From CAWBAT01 sp046331665 (GTDB lineage Bacteria > Acidobacteriota > Terriglobia > Versatilivoradales > Versatilivoraceae): a DNA stretch of 64,000 nt. Below the pieces are notes generated by a model that saw only the letters and a program-made list of their open reading frames with translations, ran no database searches and had not been told where the DNA came from. The position numbers and the translations under genes are program-made. The stretch is from assembly GCA_046331665.1 (NCBI GenBank), contig JAXLQK010000016.1, forward strand, positions 1 to 64,000, given 5' to 3'. This document shows positions 49,430-58,015 of this stretch, one piece after another (the first letter of the stretch is position 1; each line of letters begins with the position of its first letter).

Positions 49430-49458
49430 TTGACAAGCCGATGGCGGTGTCCTAGAAT
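49430..49458 (+). promoter_or_regulatory. promoter of tRNA-Ala(GGC)
   Basis: TTGACA (49430-49435), a 17-bp spacer and TAGAAT (49453-49458). The tRNA begins 65 bases further on. Confidence 0.75.
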
Positions 49459-49523
49459 CGGTGCGTTTGATTTCCGGTTGACCCAGTTGAATGGTGTCGA
49501 TCGGGAATTCCCTCCTCACGGAC

Positions 49524-49600
49524 GGGGCTGTAGCTCAGCTTGGGAGAGCGCCTGACTGGCAGTCAGGAGGTCGTGGGTTCGATCCCCATCAGCTCCACCA
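49524..49600 (+). tRNA. tRNA-Ala (GGC)
   Basis: 77 nt: acceptor GGGGCTG/CAGCTCC with G3-U70, anticodon stem CCTGA/TCAGG, loop CTGGCAG giving anticodon GGC, T loop TTCGATC, and encoded CCA. A hairpin ACGTTGAT...ATCAACGT follows at 49639-49663, without a T tract. Confidence 0.95.
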
Positions 49601-49675
49601 GTACCTCAGTGACATACAAGTTCCTCTTAGAATCGAAAACGTTGATTGTGAATTGATCAACGTCAGTGGAATTCT

Positions 49676-50185
49676 ATGCCCTCTTCCGGCTCAAGACTTG
49701 AGATTGTTTCAAAGGCGCTATTTGTATCTATCTCAAGACAAGGTTGCCGTGGTCGACTCAAGACGGCTCTCATCGCTTTCATAGGTCTCAGTCTTTTCGG
49801 ATCAAGTTGCTCTGAAGGTCGGACGACTTGGTCAACGGAACTAACTTCTCCTGATGGGAGCTATCGTGCAACCGCACGCAGCAAACACTGGGGCGGTCCT
49901 GGGAACAATTTTAGTGCGACGACTGTATCTCTTGGGCAAAGCGGTCAATCCCCAAGCGTGATAATGGCCTTTGAGCACCAATATGACACCATGAATCTGA
50001 AATTGGAATGGATCACGGCAAATCACTTGGAGATAACATATGGGGACAGCGGAAGGCCTGGCGACCAAGTAGTCGTCGACTTCCAAGCAATCAAGTTGCA
50101 TCAAATTAGGATTACAGCCAAAGAGATTCCGAGTGGATCCAGCAAGGCCACATCTGAATACCCTCCTTCATCCCTGTACAGGTGA
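49676..50185 (+). CDS. small lipoprotein of unknown function
   Basis: 169 residues. A hydrophobic segment ALIAFIGLSLFGSSC ends in a lipobox-like Cys, preceded by an unusually long basic N-terminus, so the true start may be internal. The mature part (TELTSPDGSYRATARSKHWG, NFSATTVSLG, MAFEHQYDTMNLKLEWITAN, HLEITYGDSGR) has the SPDG-YRA... W-tan-LEI-Y pattern of small secreted beta-rich proteins. I do not recognise a named family. It lies 75 bp after tRNA-Ala(GGC), at the edge of a gene-poor, more AT-rich stretch. Confidence 0.55.
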   Translation: MPSSGSRLEIVSKALFVSISRQGCRGRLKTALIAFIGLSLFGSSCSEGRTTWSTELTSPDGSYRATARSKHWGGPGNNFSATTVSLGQSGQSPSVIMAFEHQYDTMNLKLEWITANHLEITYGDSGRPGDQVVVDFQAIKLHQIRITAKEIPSGSSKATSEYPPSSLYR

Positions 50186-50712
50186 TCGGAGATGAGTAGA
50201 GCAACAGTGCTTTCCAAGTGCAAAAAAACCAACCACTAATCCGATTTTTTATCGGCGGGTGGAGCAGACATGTGATGTGAGCATGTCTGCGGAATGTCGA
50301 TCCTAAATGCACGCGACAACCAGCCGATTGAACGTTTCGAACTCAAGCGAGGTTCACCTATACCGTAAGGTCGTTTGACTCTACTCGCTCTCAACGGTGG
50401 TTTGGAGGACAACTCTGCGGATGTCTTTGGCATCTTTCGGTTGTTTATTAAATATGATACGGGGAGTGTCGCAGTGCGACGATTGCAGGAACGACAGAAA
50501 GAAGATCGAGAACAGGCTCGGTTGTGCCAGAAGACTCTAACCAGAATACAAACTGTAAAGATCTGGCCCCCTTCGCGGTCTGGACTAGCTAACATATTCG
50601 GCGGGGAGTTTATCATAGAAGCCAAACTAGTTGAGACACTTGGATCTTGAGCTCTGAGCGAATCTATTAGGATTATGTCGCCGCTCATAATTTACATTGT
50701 GGAGAGTGTCGC
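50186..50712. other. gene-poor stretch with one hairpin
   Basis: 527 bp without a supportable gene. A perfect 9-bp inverted repeat GCAGACATG (50264-50272) and CATGTCTGC (50282-50290) with a 9-nt loop stands out. Open frames on both strands here have no convincing start or composition. Confidence 0.45.
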
Positions 50713-50946
50713 ATGTGCTGCTCAATACCTGATCGGAGCTCCGCATTAGGAGCTGTAGTCCCGTTTAAATGTTCCAAGTGCGGAAAAAACTTTGAGATAC
50801 AAGATGGCGGAATATGTCAGATATGTAAACTACCTTTTTGTAGGAGACATCTGAAACGTCTCAGCTCAATACCCCGATGTGCCGCTTGCTGCAAAAAGAA
50901 AGGCTTTGGGATCAAAGATATTATTGAGGAACGTCTAGCTCGTTAA
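50713..50946 (+). CDS. small AN1-like zinc-finger protein
   Basis: 77 residues; GGAGAG lies six bases before the ATG. The Cys/His spacing is C-x2-C-x11-C-x2-C-x4-C-x2-H-x9-C-x2-C (FKCSKCGKNFEI, ICQICKLPFCRRHL, PRCAACC). Up to the first His this follows the AN1 finger consensus (C-x2-C-x9-12-C-x1-2-C-x4-C-x2-H); the last two ligands then differ. It most probably binds one or two Zn2+. The basic C-terminus (CKKKGFGIKDIIEERLAR) could contact nucleic acid or membrane. Function unknown. It stands alone in an AT-richer region. Confidence 0.6.
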   Translation: MCCSIPDRSSALGAVVPFKCSKCGKNFEIQDGGICQICKLPFCRRHLKRLSSIPRCAACCKKKGFGIKDIIEERLAR

Positions 50947-51502
50947 TGCGATTGGGAAATTAGAATCTGATATTCGATTGTGCATTCTTGTCTAAAGTAG
51001 CGTTCCAAAGCAAAGTACTGGAACAGACTTCAGAATTTATTCTCCTATTTTCCTTGATGATAATTCCGCAAACGAGCATAGCTATTTTTTGTATTCAACC
51101 CACTATCACAATAGTGATAAAACGGCCGAAATTTTTCCTTAGACTCTACGATAGGGGGTCCCGATCGGACTACTCGATGGTCTTTTCGTAGGTGGGTGGG
51201 GGTGATTGTGGCCGGAATTGTAACGTAACCCTATCTGGAAGCCCTTGCTACCTAGTTCTACCAATCGAGAACGCCGTTCTCTAAATTCCCCGTAACCCTG
51301 ATCCAGCACACGTTTCATCCACTTTAATCTCCCTCTGTCATACAGGGAAAAGAGAACTGGCAGTCTGGAGGTCGTTTTCGAAATCAAACACTTTCTCGGC
51401 GTCAGTTTTGATCCTTGTCTAGCATCTGAATTACCTACCGCTGACTTCAATCATTCTGCTTAAATGAGGCTACCACTTAGTAAGTAAGGAGCGACCAGAG
51501 AT
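50947..51502. other. gene-poor, AT-richer stretch
   Basis: 556 bp without a confident gene. A minus-strand frame (51139-51450) contains LYDRGRLKWMKRVLDQGYGE, which has a protein-like composition and might be a gene remnant, but no family or ribosome-binding site supports it. Confidence 0.4.
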
Positions 51503-52896
51503 ATGACGCTCACTAAATCCAGACGCCGATTTCTCGAGGAATTGTTCTGGGCATCAGGTTCAACGGTTCTCAGCCGACTGCCGGCTCTGGCTGCCGATCG
51601 TCCAGAGACTCCTCTTCCCAATCCGAATTTCTATTGGGGAGTTGGCATCGAAAATTGCTGGATGGCTCAAACCGATCCCGTGCGAGACGGTAACCGTCGC
51701 CTGCTGGACGTTTTCCTGCAGATGCAGCATTACGATCAATGGAAGCAGGATCTGGAATTACTTCCTGCCACTGGCGTCAATTGCCTCCGCTATTCAGTCC
51801 CATGGTACAAGGCCGAACCCAAGCCTGGGGTCTATGATTGGAGCTGGATTGACAAGCCGATCGAATATTTGGTCCACAAGCTTAAGATCATCCCCATCAT
51901 GGATTTGATCCACTACGGCACTCGTTTGGATGCCGGACGGTGTGGCGGATGAGCGATTTCCGGAAGCTATCGCCAAATACGCCGGAGCCATGGCTTCACA
52001 TTTCAAGGGTTTGGTGAACCACTATTCTCCTCATAACGAACCTCAGCTTACCTGCCTGTTTTGCGGACTCACCGGACGCTGGCCTCCCTATGAAAAATCG
52101 GTGGAGAGCTGGGCTAAAATTGGGGTGGCGGTGGCTAAGGGGATGGATTTGGAGATGCAAGCCATTCGTGCGGCCATTCCAGATTCCATCATCATCTCCA
52201 TTGATCCCTGGATGACGTTTGTGATGGATTCGTTCCTGTCCATTCCGAAGGACGATCCAAACCGGGAGGAGATTGCTCTGCGGCCGCATCCTGCTACCCG
52301 GCTTCGCTCACGGAAAGATAGGGCATGGGCACCCCATGGCCTCCTATCTCGAAGTGGGAGCGAGTGCGCGCGACGTTGATTGGTTCGACGCCAATGCGCG
52401 CAAACCCGACATTCTTGGCTACAACTTCTATCCGGATTTTGCCTACAGCTGGAATGAAAGCCCGGAGCAAAGGAACAAGGATTTACCAGAGGAGCTACGG
52501 TCCGATTAAAGGAAGCAGCTCGAGAGGCGGCGGCACTCCTGACGCCTGGGATCACTCAGGCTCAGCGCTATTTTGATTTGCCGGTGTATTTGACGAAAAA
52601 CCAGTGCCGGGCCTGTGTCGAGGCTCGCCTGCGCGATTAGCTCTGGGTCAGTGGGCGGGCGAATTGCGCCAGCAGGAGTGCTGTTACGGGGAGTTAATTG
52701 GTGGCCGTTGTTCGATACCATTCAATGGGACTATCGGGAAAAGCCTCGATGCCCTTGCCGGATTTCATTTACGAAGGCGGGTGAACAACGCGGGCTATAT
52801 CGAATCCAAGTTGCTTCTGACGGAAAACTTCGCCGAGTTCAAAATCGGCCGTCTGCAGTAAAGGCTTATCGTGAAATGATCGCAGGCAAGCTATAG
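51503..52896 (+). pseudogene. exported GH1-like glycoside hydrolase, heavily frameshifted
   Basis: GGAGCG precedes the ATG. A twin-arginine-type start (TKSRRRFLEELFW) is followed by GH1-like pieces in changing frames: FYWGVGIENCWMAQTDPVRD, LPATGVNCLRYSVPWYKAEP, then (second frame) AKYAGAMASHFKGLVNHYSP, the acid/base motif HNEPQLT, then (third frame) DILGYNFYPDFAYSW, then PVYLTKNQCR, and the tail GLYRIQVASDGKLRRVQ. At the nucleophile position family members carry TEN or TET; here it is TKN (codon AAA at 52596-52598). At least four indels plus this substitution indicate a real pseudogene. Confidence 0.78.
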
Positions 52897-52926
52897 GGGA
52901 ATGGTTGACCTGCCACCGAACCAAAC

Positions 52927-52957
52927 CCACGACGAGTTCAATTCGAATTCGTCGTGG
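52927..52957 (+). repeat. 13-bp inverted repeat after the GH1 pseudogene
   Basis: CCACGACGAGTTC and GAATTCGTCGTGG with a 5-nt loop, one mismatch in 13. No T tract, so it is more like a repetitive hairpin element than an intrinsic terminator. Confidence 0.5.
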
Positions 52958-53104
52958 CTACCTAAGAATGAAGTGCCCTAACCCACCCCTGGCCCTTCGC
53001 GTCATCCCTTCCGGTGGAGGGAAATTTCAACTTCCGTGGTCGATGATTCCGGCCATCACAATGATGCCGCTGGAGACTTTCTCAGGTCTGGAAATGGTCA
53101 GCAT

Positions 53105-54212
53105 TTATGAGGACGACGGAATCGATTCTGCCAGTAGGAATAGTCCGAGCGATAAAGCCCAAGCCGCGCTTGGATGGTAAATCGCGATCATCTATCCAGA
53201 ACCAGTGGTTGTGATACCTGATAGACGCGAATGCGTCATCGGCAGGAGGTTTCTTGTCGGATGAATGGACGCGGACCAGGAACTTGGATTCAACGGCCGC
53301 CTCCTCCTTCGACATGGTTTGCTTGCGGCTCGACCTTCCTGGCCATCCGCATCGGGACATCGACACCCGCCGAGGCTTCTGCCAGAATCTCGAGCATCGA
53401 GCGGGTCAAGACGGCGATTTCCTTATCGCCCGTCGGCACGGCCCCCAATGCGAGGTGAAATACAGAGGCAGTTTGGCTGAGCCCAAGTATTTTTTCTCAC
53501 TCATGACAGATTTGGCAGCCAATTCCTCAGTTGCATGGCGCGGAGCGGAAGACCAAATCCGCTGCCTCACCTTTTCAATCACTCTCATCGCAACGGAGTC
53601 CGACTGCTGCAGTTCTCGCAGCAGCTTCAGGGCTTGGTAGAAGGCCGATCCGGAGGGCGCTTAAGATCATTTCCATGGTAGAGCCGGCATGCAACCCGTT
53701 GATCGATCGAATCGCGATCACAAAAACGATATCGATGGCCAACCGCTTTGCACGAGGAAAAAGGTGAGCTGGAGAAAGCGGTCTTAACATGCTTTTTATA
53801 AACATCTCACGGCCAGGGGGCTGTAGGTGATGGTCGGGCTTTCGGTCCAATGGCTCCGAGACACCTCCAGCTGGTCCAGCAGGATTTCCTTCCAATCAGG
53901 CGTTAATTCCCGCATCCCCACCGAAGGAGAAGCCACGACTGTTGAACATCCAGGAAAAAACGGGGGATCTGCATACTGGCGCCGGACCAGGTTCATCAGC
54001 ATCTGCTCCTTCCACGACGTCGAAATTCCAGAAGAATAGTCAAAGCGGTCGTGAGGAACGACTTTCGGTCCTACTCGGAGGGCACAACCGGATGAAAAAA
54101 TGACCACCAAGGAACAGAGCAGCAATAAGGGGAAGCCCAATTTGCGTGATCGGATTGAACGAATTGCGAGCATCTTGAGTTGATTCCTGGAGTCAGTCCT
54201 GGGTGTCTTCAA
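53105..54212 (-). pseudogene. large lipoprotein gene, frameshifted
   Basis: The N-terminus is intact: basic residues, a hydrophobic core (FPLLLLCSLVVIFSSGC) with a lipobox Cys, then VPHDRFDYSSGISTSWKEQM and LVRRQYADPPFF. The downstream pieces in other frames follow the order I recall for a family of ~400-residue proteobacterial/acidobacterial lipoproteins: SPTITYSPLAGREMFIKSML, VFVIAIRSINGLHAG, RVIEKVRQ, HNHWFWIDDRDLPSKR, and a C-terminal LSLGLFLLAESIPSSS ending at 53105. The segment between CSTVVASP and RELTPDWKEI also looks shortened. At least four frame changes. The function of the family is unknown. Confidence 0.7.
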
Positions 54213-54322
54213 CTTCGGCGGTCACAGACCCCGCTACAGATCCAGAAATAGAGCCTAACGAGTTCTCGGCAACGGCCTCAAAAGATCTTTGAAGAGCCCT
54301 TGGAAAGACGCTTTTCGTCCGC

Positions 54323-54354
54323 GAAGTGCGGCAGGCAGCTACCTGCCGCACTTC
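54323..54354 (-). terminator. strong 13-bp hairpin downstream of the 54367-55041 gene
   Basis: Perfect stem GAAGTGCGGCAGG / CCTGCCGCACTTC with a 6-nt loop, 12 bases after that gene's stop. It lacks a T tract on either strand, so it may act as an RNA 3'-end stabiliser or a REP-like element rather than a classical terminator. Confidence 0.4.
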
Positions 54355-54366
54355 CCAGGTCCGCCG

Positions 54367-55041
54367 TCAAAACGCCTTTTGATAGTTGTTATCGGTGATG
54401 TTTACAACGATCTGCTTGGCTGCGACATTCAGAACTTTGCTGGCTATAGTGTTGGTCCCGTCTGGCAGAGGTTGGTAGGTTACCGCCAGGGTTACGGCAT
54501 CCTTCTCTTCTCCCAGGTAGCTATTGACATTGACTCCCTGAACCATATTGGAGTTTGGGTCCAAGCTCAGCGTCAGTGAATCGCCCGGCTGTACATAGTT
54601 CTTGAACATCAATTGAACAGTCCCTGATCCTGAAGGAGTGATTGAGGCGTTGCCGGCAGCCACAGCCGCCTTGCATTTGTCCGGAGAAGGCGGAACATAC
54701 TGCTTGATCAAGGCCACCGCCTTTTCCATGTAATCCTTCATTTCGTCCACCTTCTTCTCAACGACTCTGCCGCGGACACCGCGCTTCTTCTCCGGTGGCG
54801 GAGGCTGAGAGATGGTGGTCTTTTGAACTTGACCATCGGGCCCATAACGGCACTGTTGCACCTTGGTGCTCTTCACATCACCTTTCAAGCTAAGCTGAGT
54901 CGTTTCGATCCAGCTATACTGCATGAGGGCCTGCTTGTTCTTGGCACTTGCCTGCTTGAACGCTTCCACTTTTTGCTGGACAGCCGGGTTGGGTCCCTGG
55001 GCAATCAAAATTCCTGCCAAGAGGACCGTGCAGGCTAACAC
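54367..55041 (-). CDS. secreted protein of unknown function (possible frameshift at its start)
   Basis: 224 residues from a GTG at 55041: hydrophobic start LACTVLLAGILIAQ, then QKVEAFKQASAKNKQALMQYSW, ETTQLSLKGDVKSTKVQQCR, the PPPPEKKRGVRGRVVEKK segment and a beta-rich C-terminus (LTLSLDPNSNMVQGVNVNSY, NTIASKVLNVAAKQIVVNI). It resembles hypothetical secreted proteins I associate with Acidobacteriota. The GTG has no ribosome-binding site. An ATG at 55072, with GAGGG at good spacing, begins MNRYL in another frame, and the signal core TLVSLSAVLACTVLL continues upstream of the GTG. A small indel between 55041 and 55072 probably hides the true start. Confidence 0.65.
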   Translation of the reverse strand: MLACTVLLAGILIAQGPNPAVQQKVEAFKQASAKNKQALMQYSWIETTQLSLKGDVKSTKVQQCRYGPDGQVQKTTISQPPPPEKKRGVRGRVVEKKVDEMKDYMEKAVALIKQYVPPSPDKCKAAVAAGNASITPSGSGTVQLMFKNYVQPGDSLTLSLDPNSNMVQGVNVNSYLGEEKDAVTLAVTYQPLPDGTNTIASKVLNVAAKQIVVNITDNNYQKAF

Positions 55042-55112
55042 GGCAGAAAGTGATACTAAGGTACCGATTCATAATTGACGCCCTCTATTGATGGATGTGA
55101 TGGTTCAAAGCT

Positions 55113-56704
55113 CTACGCACTGAATTTCTCCTGCTGAAAAAGAATTTCGTAAACCGATCGGCCTAAAATGAATTCCATGACTTGCCACTGTTTGGTGCTG
55201 GCCACACTGGAGAAGGAAGAGCCCCGGCGGGTTTGATGACACCGGAATAGGTGGCTCTGCCAGGGGCCTAAATCCACGTAAAGCCCTGGCTTTCCCAACT
55301 CCTCCATGTCCCGCTCATAAGCCGCACCCGTCAAGAGGTCCACCAATTGGCAAGCCTTCCTTTCATGTCTCCATCCGTCACACGTACTCGCGCCTGGCTT
55401 GGCTGATCACTGAGATTCACGATGATGAGATAGCGATCCTCTTCGTTGGTCCAAGTCCAGGCCACAAGATTCAAATAGCTTGAGTTGTCGGGCCAACCGT
55501 AGCGATCGCAAAGCCTCCACCCTCCTTCACGAAATACCGAGCGATCCGTGGCCTCCAAAAGTGTGCGGTAGAACACCTGTAATTCGGCATCGACGGGTTC
55601 CTGGGGGCGCCTGGCGAGGAACACAGGCAACCGGACCTTTCGCCCTTCAAACTGCCCCTCATGAAATAATCTTGCCCCGGGAAGAGTTGCCACGGTGATG
55701 GCGGCCGCCTTCTGCTTCGCCGAGGAGAAAGCTGAGCCCGCTCGAGGCTCGTCATGGTTTTCAAGAAAACGAAGCAGTTTTTGCTGATAGCCCAAGTCAG
55801 CGCAGAGATGAAGCCGAATGTCTTCAGCGCTGGAGTGCTCCAGCCGGTCATAGAGTCGCTTATCGTAGCAGAAATCGAACCCTTGTTGTTGCAGCTCCCA
55901 CTCCAAGTCCCAGTACGCTTCGGCAATAAAGAGAAACTCCGGATAGACCCTCTTGACGGTGGCGATGAGCTCGGTCCAATATTCCGTTTCTGGCCGATCA
56001 CCCGCGCGGCTGCCCCACGTTCGTTGAAAGATCGAGTTGAGGAGGAGCATGGCCATGTCACAACGGATCCCATCGCACTGTCCCCCGAGACTCAGCAGGG
56101 TTTCCTTAACCGATTGGCGGAGGCCTGGGTTGAAAGCATTAAGCTGGAGGACGTCCTGCCAGGCTGGAAAGTACGGGTCACGCCCGCAGGCAAATGTCTT
56201 CCCGTTGATTTCAATAAAGGAAGTGGGGTCATTCTTGACATCGTCCGCACTGCCCTGAATGAAGTATTCCGGATGATTTTCCACCCAGGGATGGTCAGGG
56301 GCCACGTGATTTGGCACAAAATCAAGGATCAAGGCAAGGCCCCGACTCGCCAAGGCCCGTCGGGCCGCAGCCAAGCCTTGCGGACCTCCCAAGTTCCGGT
56401 CGACAATATAGCGTCGCACGCAATACGGGGAACCGACGTTGTCAGCAGGTTGATAATCCGGCAACGCCTTCTGAAAAGTTTCAATCTGGCCACGATTTAA
56501 ATTCGCAATCGCAGTTCCTTGAGGACTCCGCTCCCACACTCCCATCAGCCAGACAGCATCGAAGCCGTAGGACGCGATAGCATCCCACTCCGATCCGGGG
56601 ACGTTTCCCAGGTCAACCGGACCTGTGTTTTTACTGCTGAGTTCGGAGAGCCAAACCCAGGTGTTGATTTCGTAGATCCTTGGGTATCTAGGCCAAATCG
56701 ACAT
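55113..56704 (-). CDS. GH13 alpha-amylase-family enzyme, one frameshift near the C-terminus
   Basis: GGGAGG lies eight bases before the ATG. The four GH13 regions are present: DFVPNHVAPDHPW (I), GIRCDMAML with the nucleophile Asp (II), FIAEAYWDLEW with the acid/base Glu (III) and LRFLENHDEPRA (IV). The start YPRIYEINTWVWL and the LMGVWERSPQGTAIA segment suggest the cytoplasmic amylase/glycosidase subgroup found in gene sets for alpha-glucan or trehalose use. The frame closes at 55331 (GRLANWWTS). One more T near 55346 restores GRLANLVDLLTGAAYERD ... GLYVDLGPWQSHLFR, running on to 55113. The catalytic barrel is intact either way. A glgX gene lies 6 kb away on the same strand. Confidence 0.85.
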
Positions 56705-56963
56705 GGTCGCTACCTCCCCCTATTCCTTTTTGCCAATGATGGAAAATTTCCCTTCATGGAAGAACTCAAGCTTCTAAAGTCTTGAGAGGCAATTCCGCCA
56801 GCAGAAGTAATGATGTATTTACTCCAAGCTCTGTTTTGCGGTAATGAAGCTAAAGGAAAGAGTTGATGGACCCGGACGAATCTTATGATTCGTAGGTTTA
56901 GATTGTCAAGTGGGATGGGGAATCGCCGGTTGCCAAATCGGTTCCCCGAATACAGGGCGGCAC

Positions 56964-57962
56964 TTACCAGCGCTTTCCAAGCCAGCTGTATTGCCAGGCA
57001 ATCGATACGTTTCGGTAGTCCCCTCCGAGCCGAATATAGGCCCCGTCGTTAAAACTAACCTTGAACGACTGCCTTTTCGTGACTGGGAACGAAGCAGTGA
57101 CTCCGATACGCGAATTAGACTGGAGTGTGAGAGGGTTCTGCACCCCATTAATTACGGTGCGGCCGCCAAACCAAAAGTTCCCGTCAACAGAGAACCAAAG
57201 CCTCGGTTTCACGTCGTAACTCAGATGTCCTTCGAAGGCCCCGATCGGTTTTTGTGAGAACGTATTTGTCCCATCGGAATTGAACAGCGGGTTATGTGAG
57301 AAATAGTCATTATTTGTAGTGAAGAACCATACCCCGGCATAGGTATCAAGAACCCAATGACCCCATCGCCGGGAGATTCCGATTTCTGGTTTGAAAGACC
57401 AGCGGTTGGTCCCTTGATTGATTAATTTAGCAGGATCGTATTGCCCGGTAGGAACATACATGGTGAAACTTGTGCCGATCACCCATTTCTGGTGCCAGCT
57501 CATAAACTCTTTGCCATTCATGGCCGGCCCCCCCTTCAAGTTTACCGAGAACCGAAATGCCGCGTCCAAAAGACCAGAGCGATAAACTTGCCGGTCAGTA
57601 CCGAAAACCTCCCCTTGAAAATGGCCGAACCCGTAGGGTAGCGAGGCAGTAAAGTTGGCCGAGCGGCCGAAAAAATTCAGGGAATGATAGTAGCTGAGGA
57701 TCCCAACTTGAGGGTTTCCCGTAGCGTCCTTGATGGGCAGTGTGGGAACGAAAAAAAAGGGTCCATTAAAATAGGAATAGGTCAGTGTAATGGCGTTCGA
57801 ATGAACCGGGGTAATGAGATATGCCCGCGGCGTGAGGTCTTGAGCGGAGCAGACAGAAGGCACGAACCAGAGGGCCAGCGGCAACCAAAGCAAGCGTGTG
57901 AGGTGAACTGTGTTGATCCCTGAAAGAGTCAATAGGTGCCTAACCCCCGGTGATTTTTTCAT
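56964..57962 (-). CDS. outer-membrane beta-barrel protein of the Phenol_MetA_deg-like (transporter) group
   Basis: 332 residues with a signal peptide (LLWLPLALWFVPSVCSAQ). The mature part alternates aromatic/hydrophobic beta strands, with family-type blocks AYLITPVHSNAITLTYSYF, SLPYGFGHFQGEVFG, RSGLLDAAFRFSVNLKGGPA, WVIGTSFTMYVPTGQYDPAK, KPEIGISRRWGHWVLDTYAG and the C-terminal VSIAWQYSWLGKRW ending in an aromatic residue. Such proteins are putative outer-membrane channels often annotated 'transporter'; the substrate is unknown. The upstream interval 56705-56963 has no gene. Confidence 0.8.
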   Translation of the reverse strand: MKKSPGVRHLLTLSGINTVHLTRLLWLPLALWFVPSVCSAQDLTPRAYLITPVHSNAITLTYSYFNGPFFFVPTLPIKDATGNPQVGILSYYHSLNFFGRSANFTASLPYGFGHFQGEVFGTDRQVYRSGLLDAAFRFSVNLKGGPAMNGKEFMSWHQKWVIGTSFTMYVPTGQYDPAKLINQGTNRWSFKPEIGISRRWGHWVLDTYAGVWFFTTNNDYFSHNPLFNSDGTNTFSQKPIGAFEGHLSYDVKPRLWFSVDGNFWFGGRTVINGVQNPLTLQSNSRIGVTASFPVTKRQSFKVSFNDGAYIRLGGDYRNVSIAWQYSWLGKRW

Positions 57963-58015
57963 CGATTGAGAATTTCTAACGAAGCAGACTGCCTATCCGT
58001 AAAAGAAGCCAAACT

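Noticed and set aside
49524..49600. tRNA-Ala(GGC) as an integration attachment site
   Set aside because: No duplicate of the tRNA 3' end and no integrase were seen downstream within the window.
50236..50688. 150-codon minus-strand frame
   Set aside because: Ser/Arg/Pro-rich composition without motifs and no start signal; overlaps the hairpin at 50264-50290.
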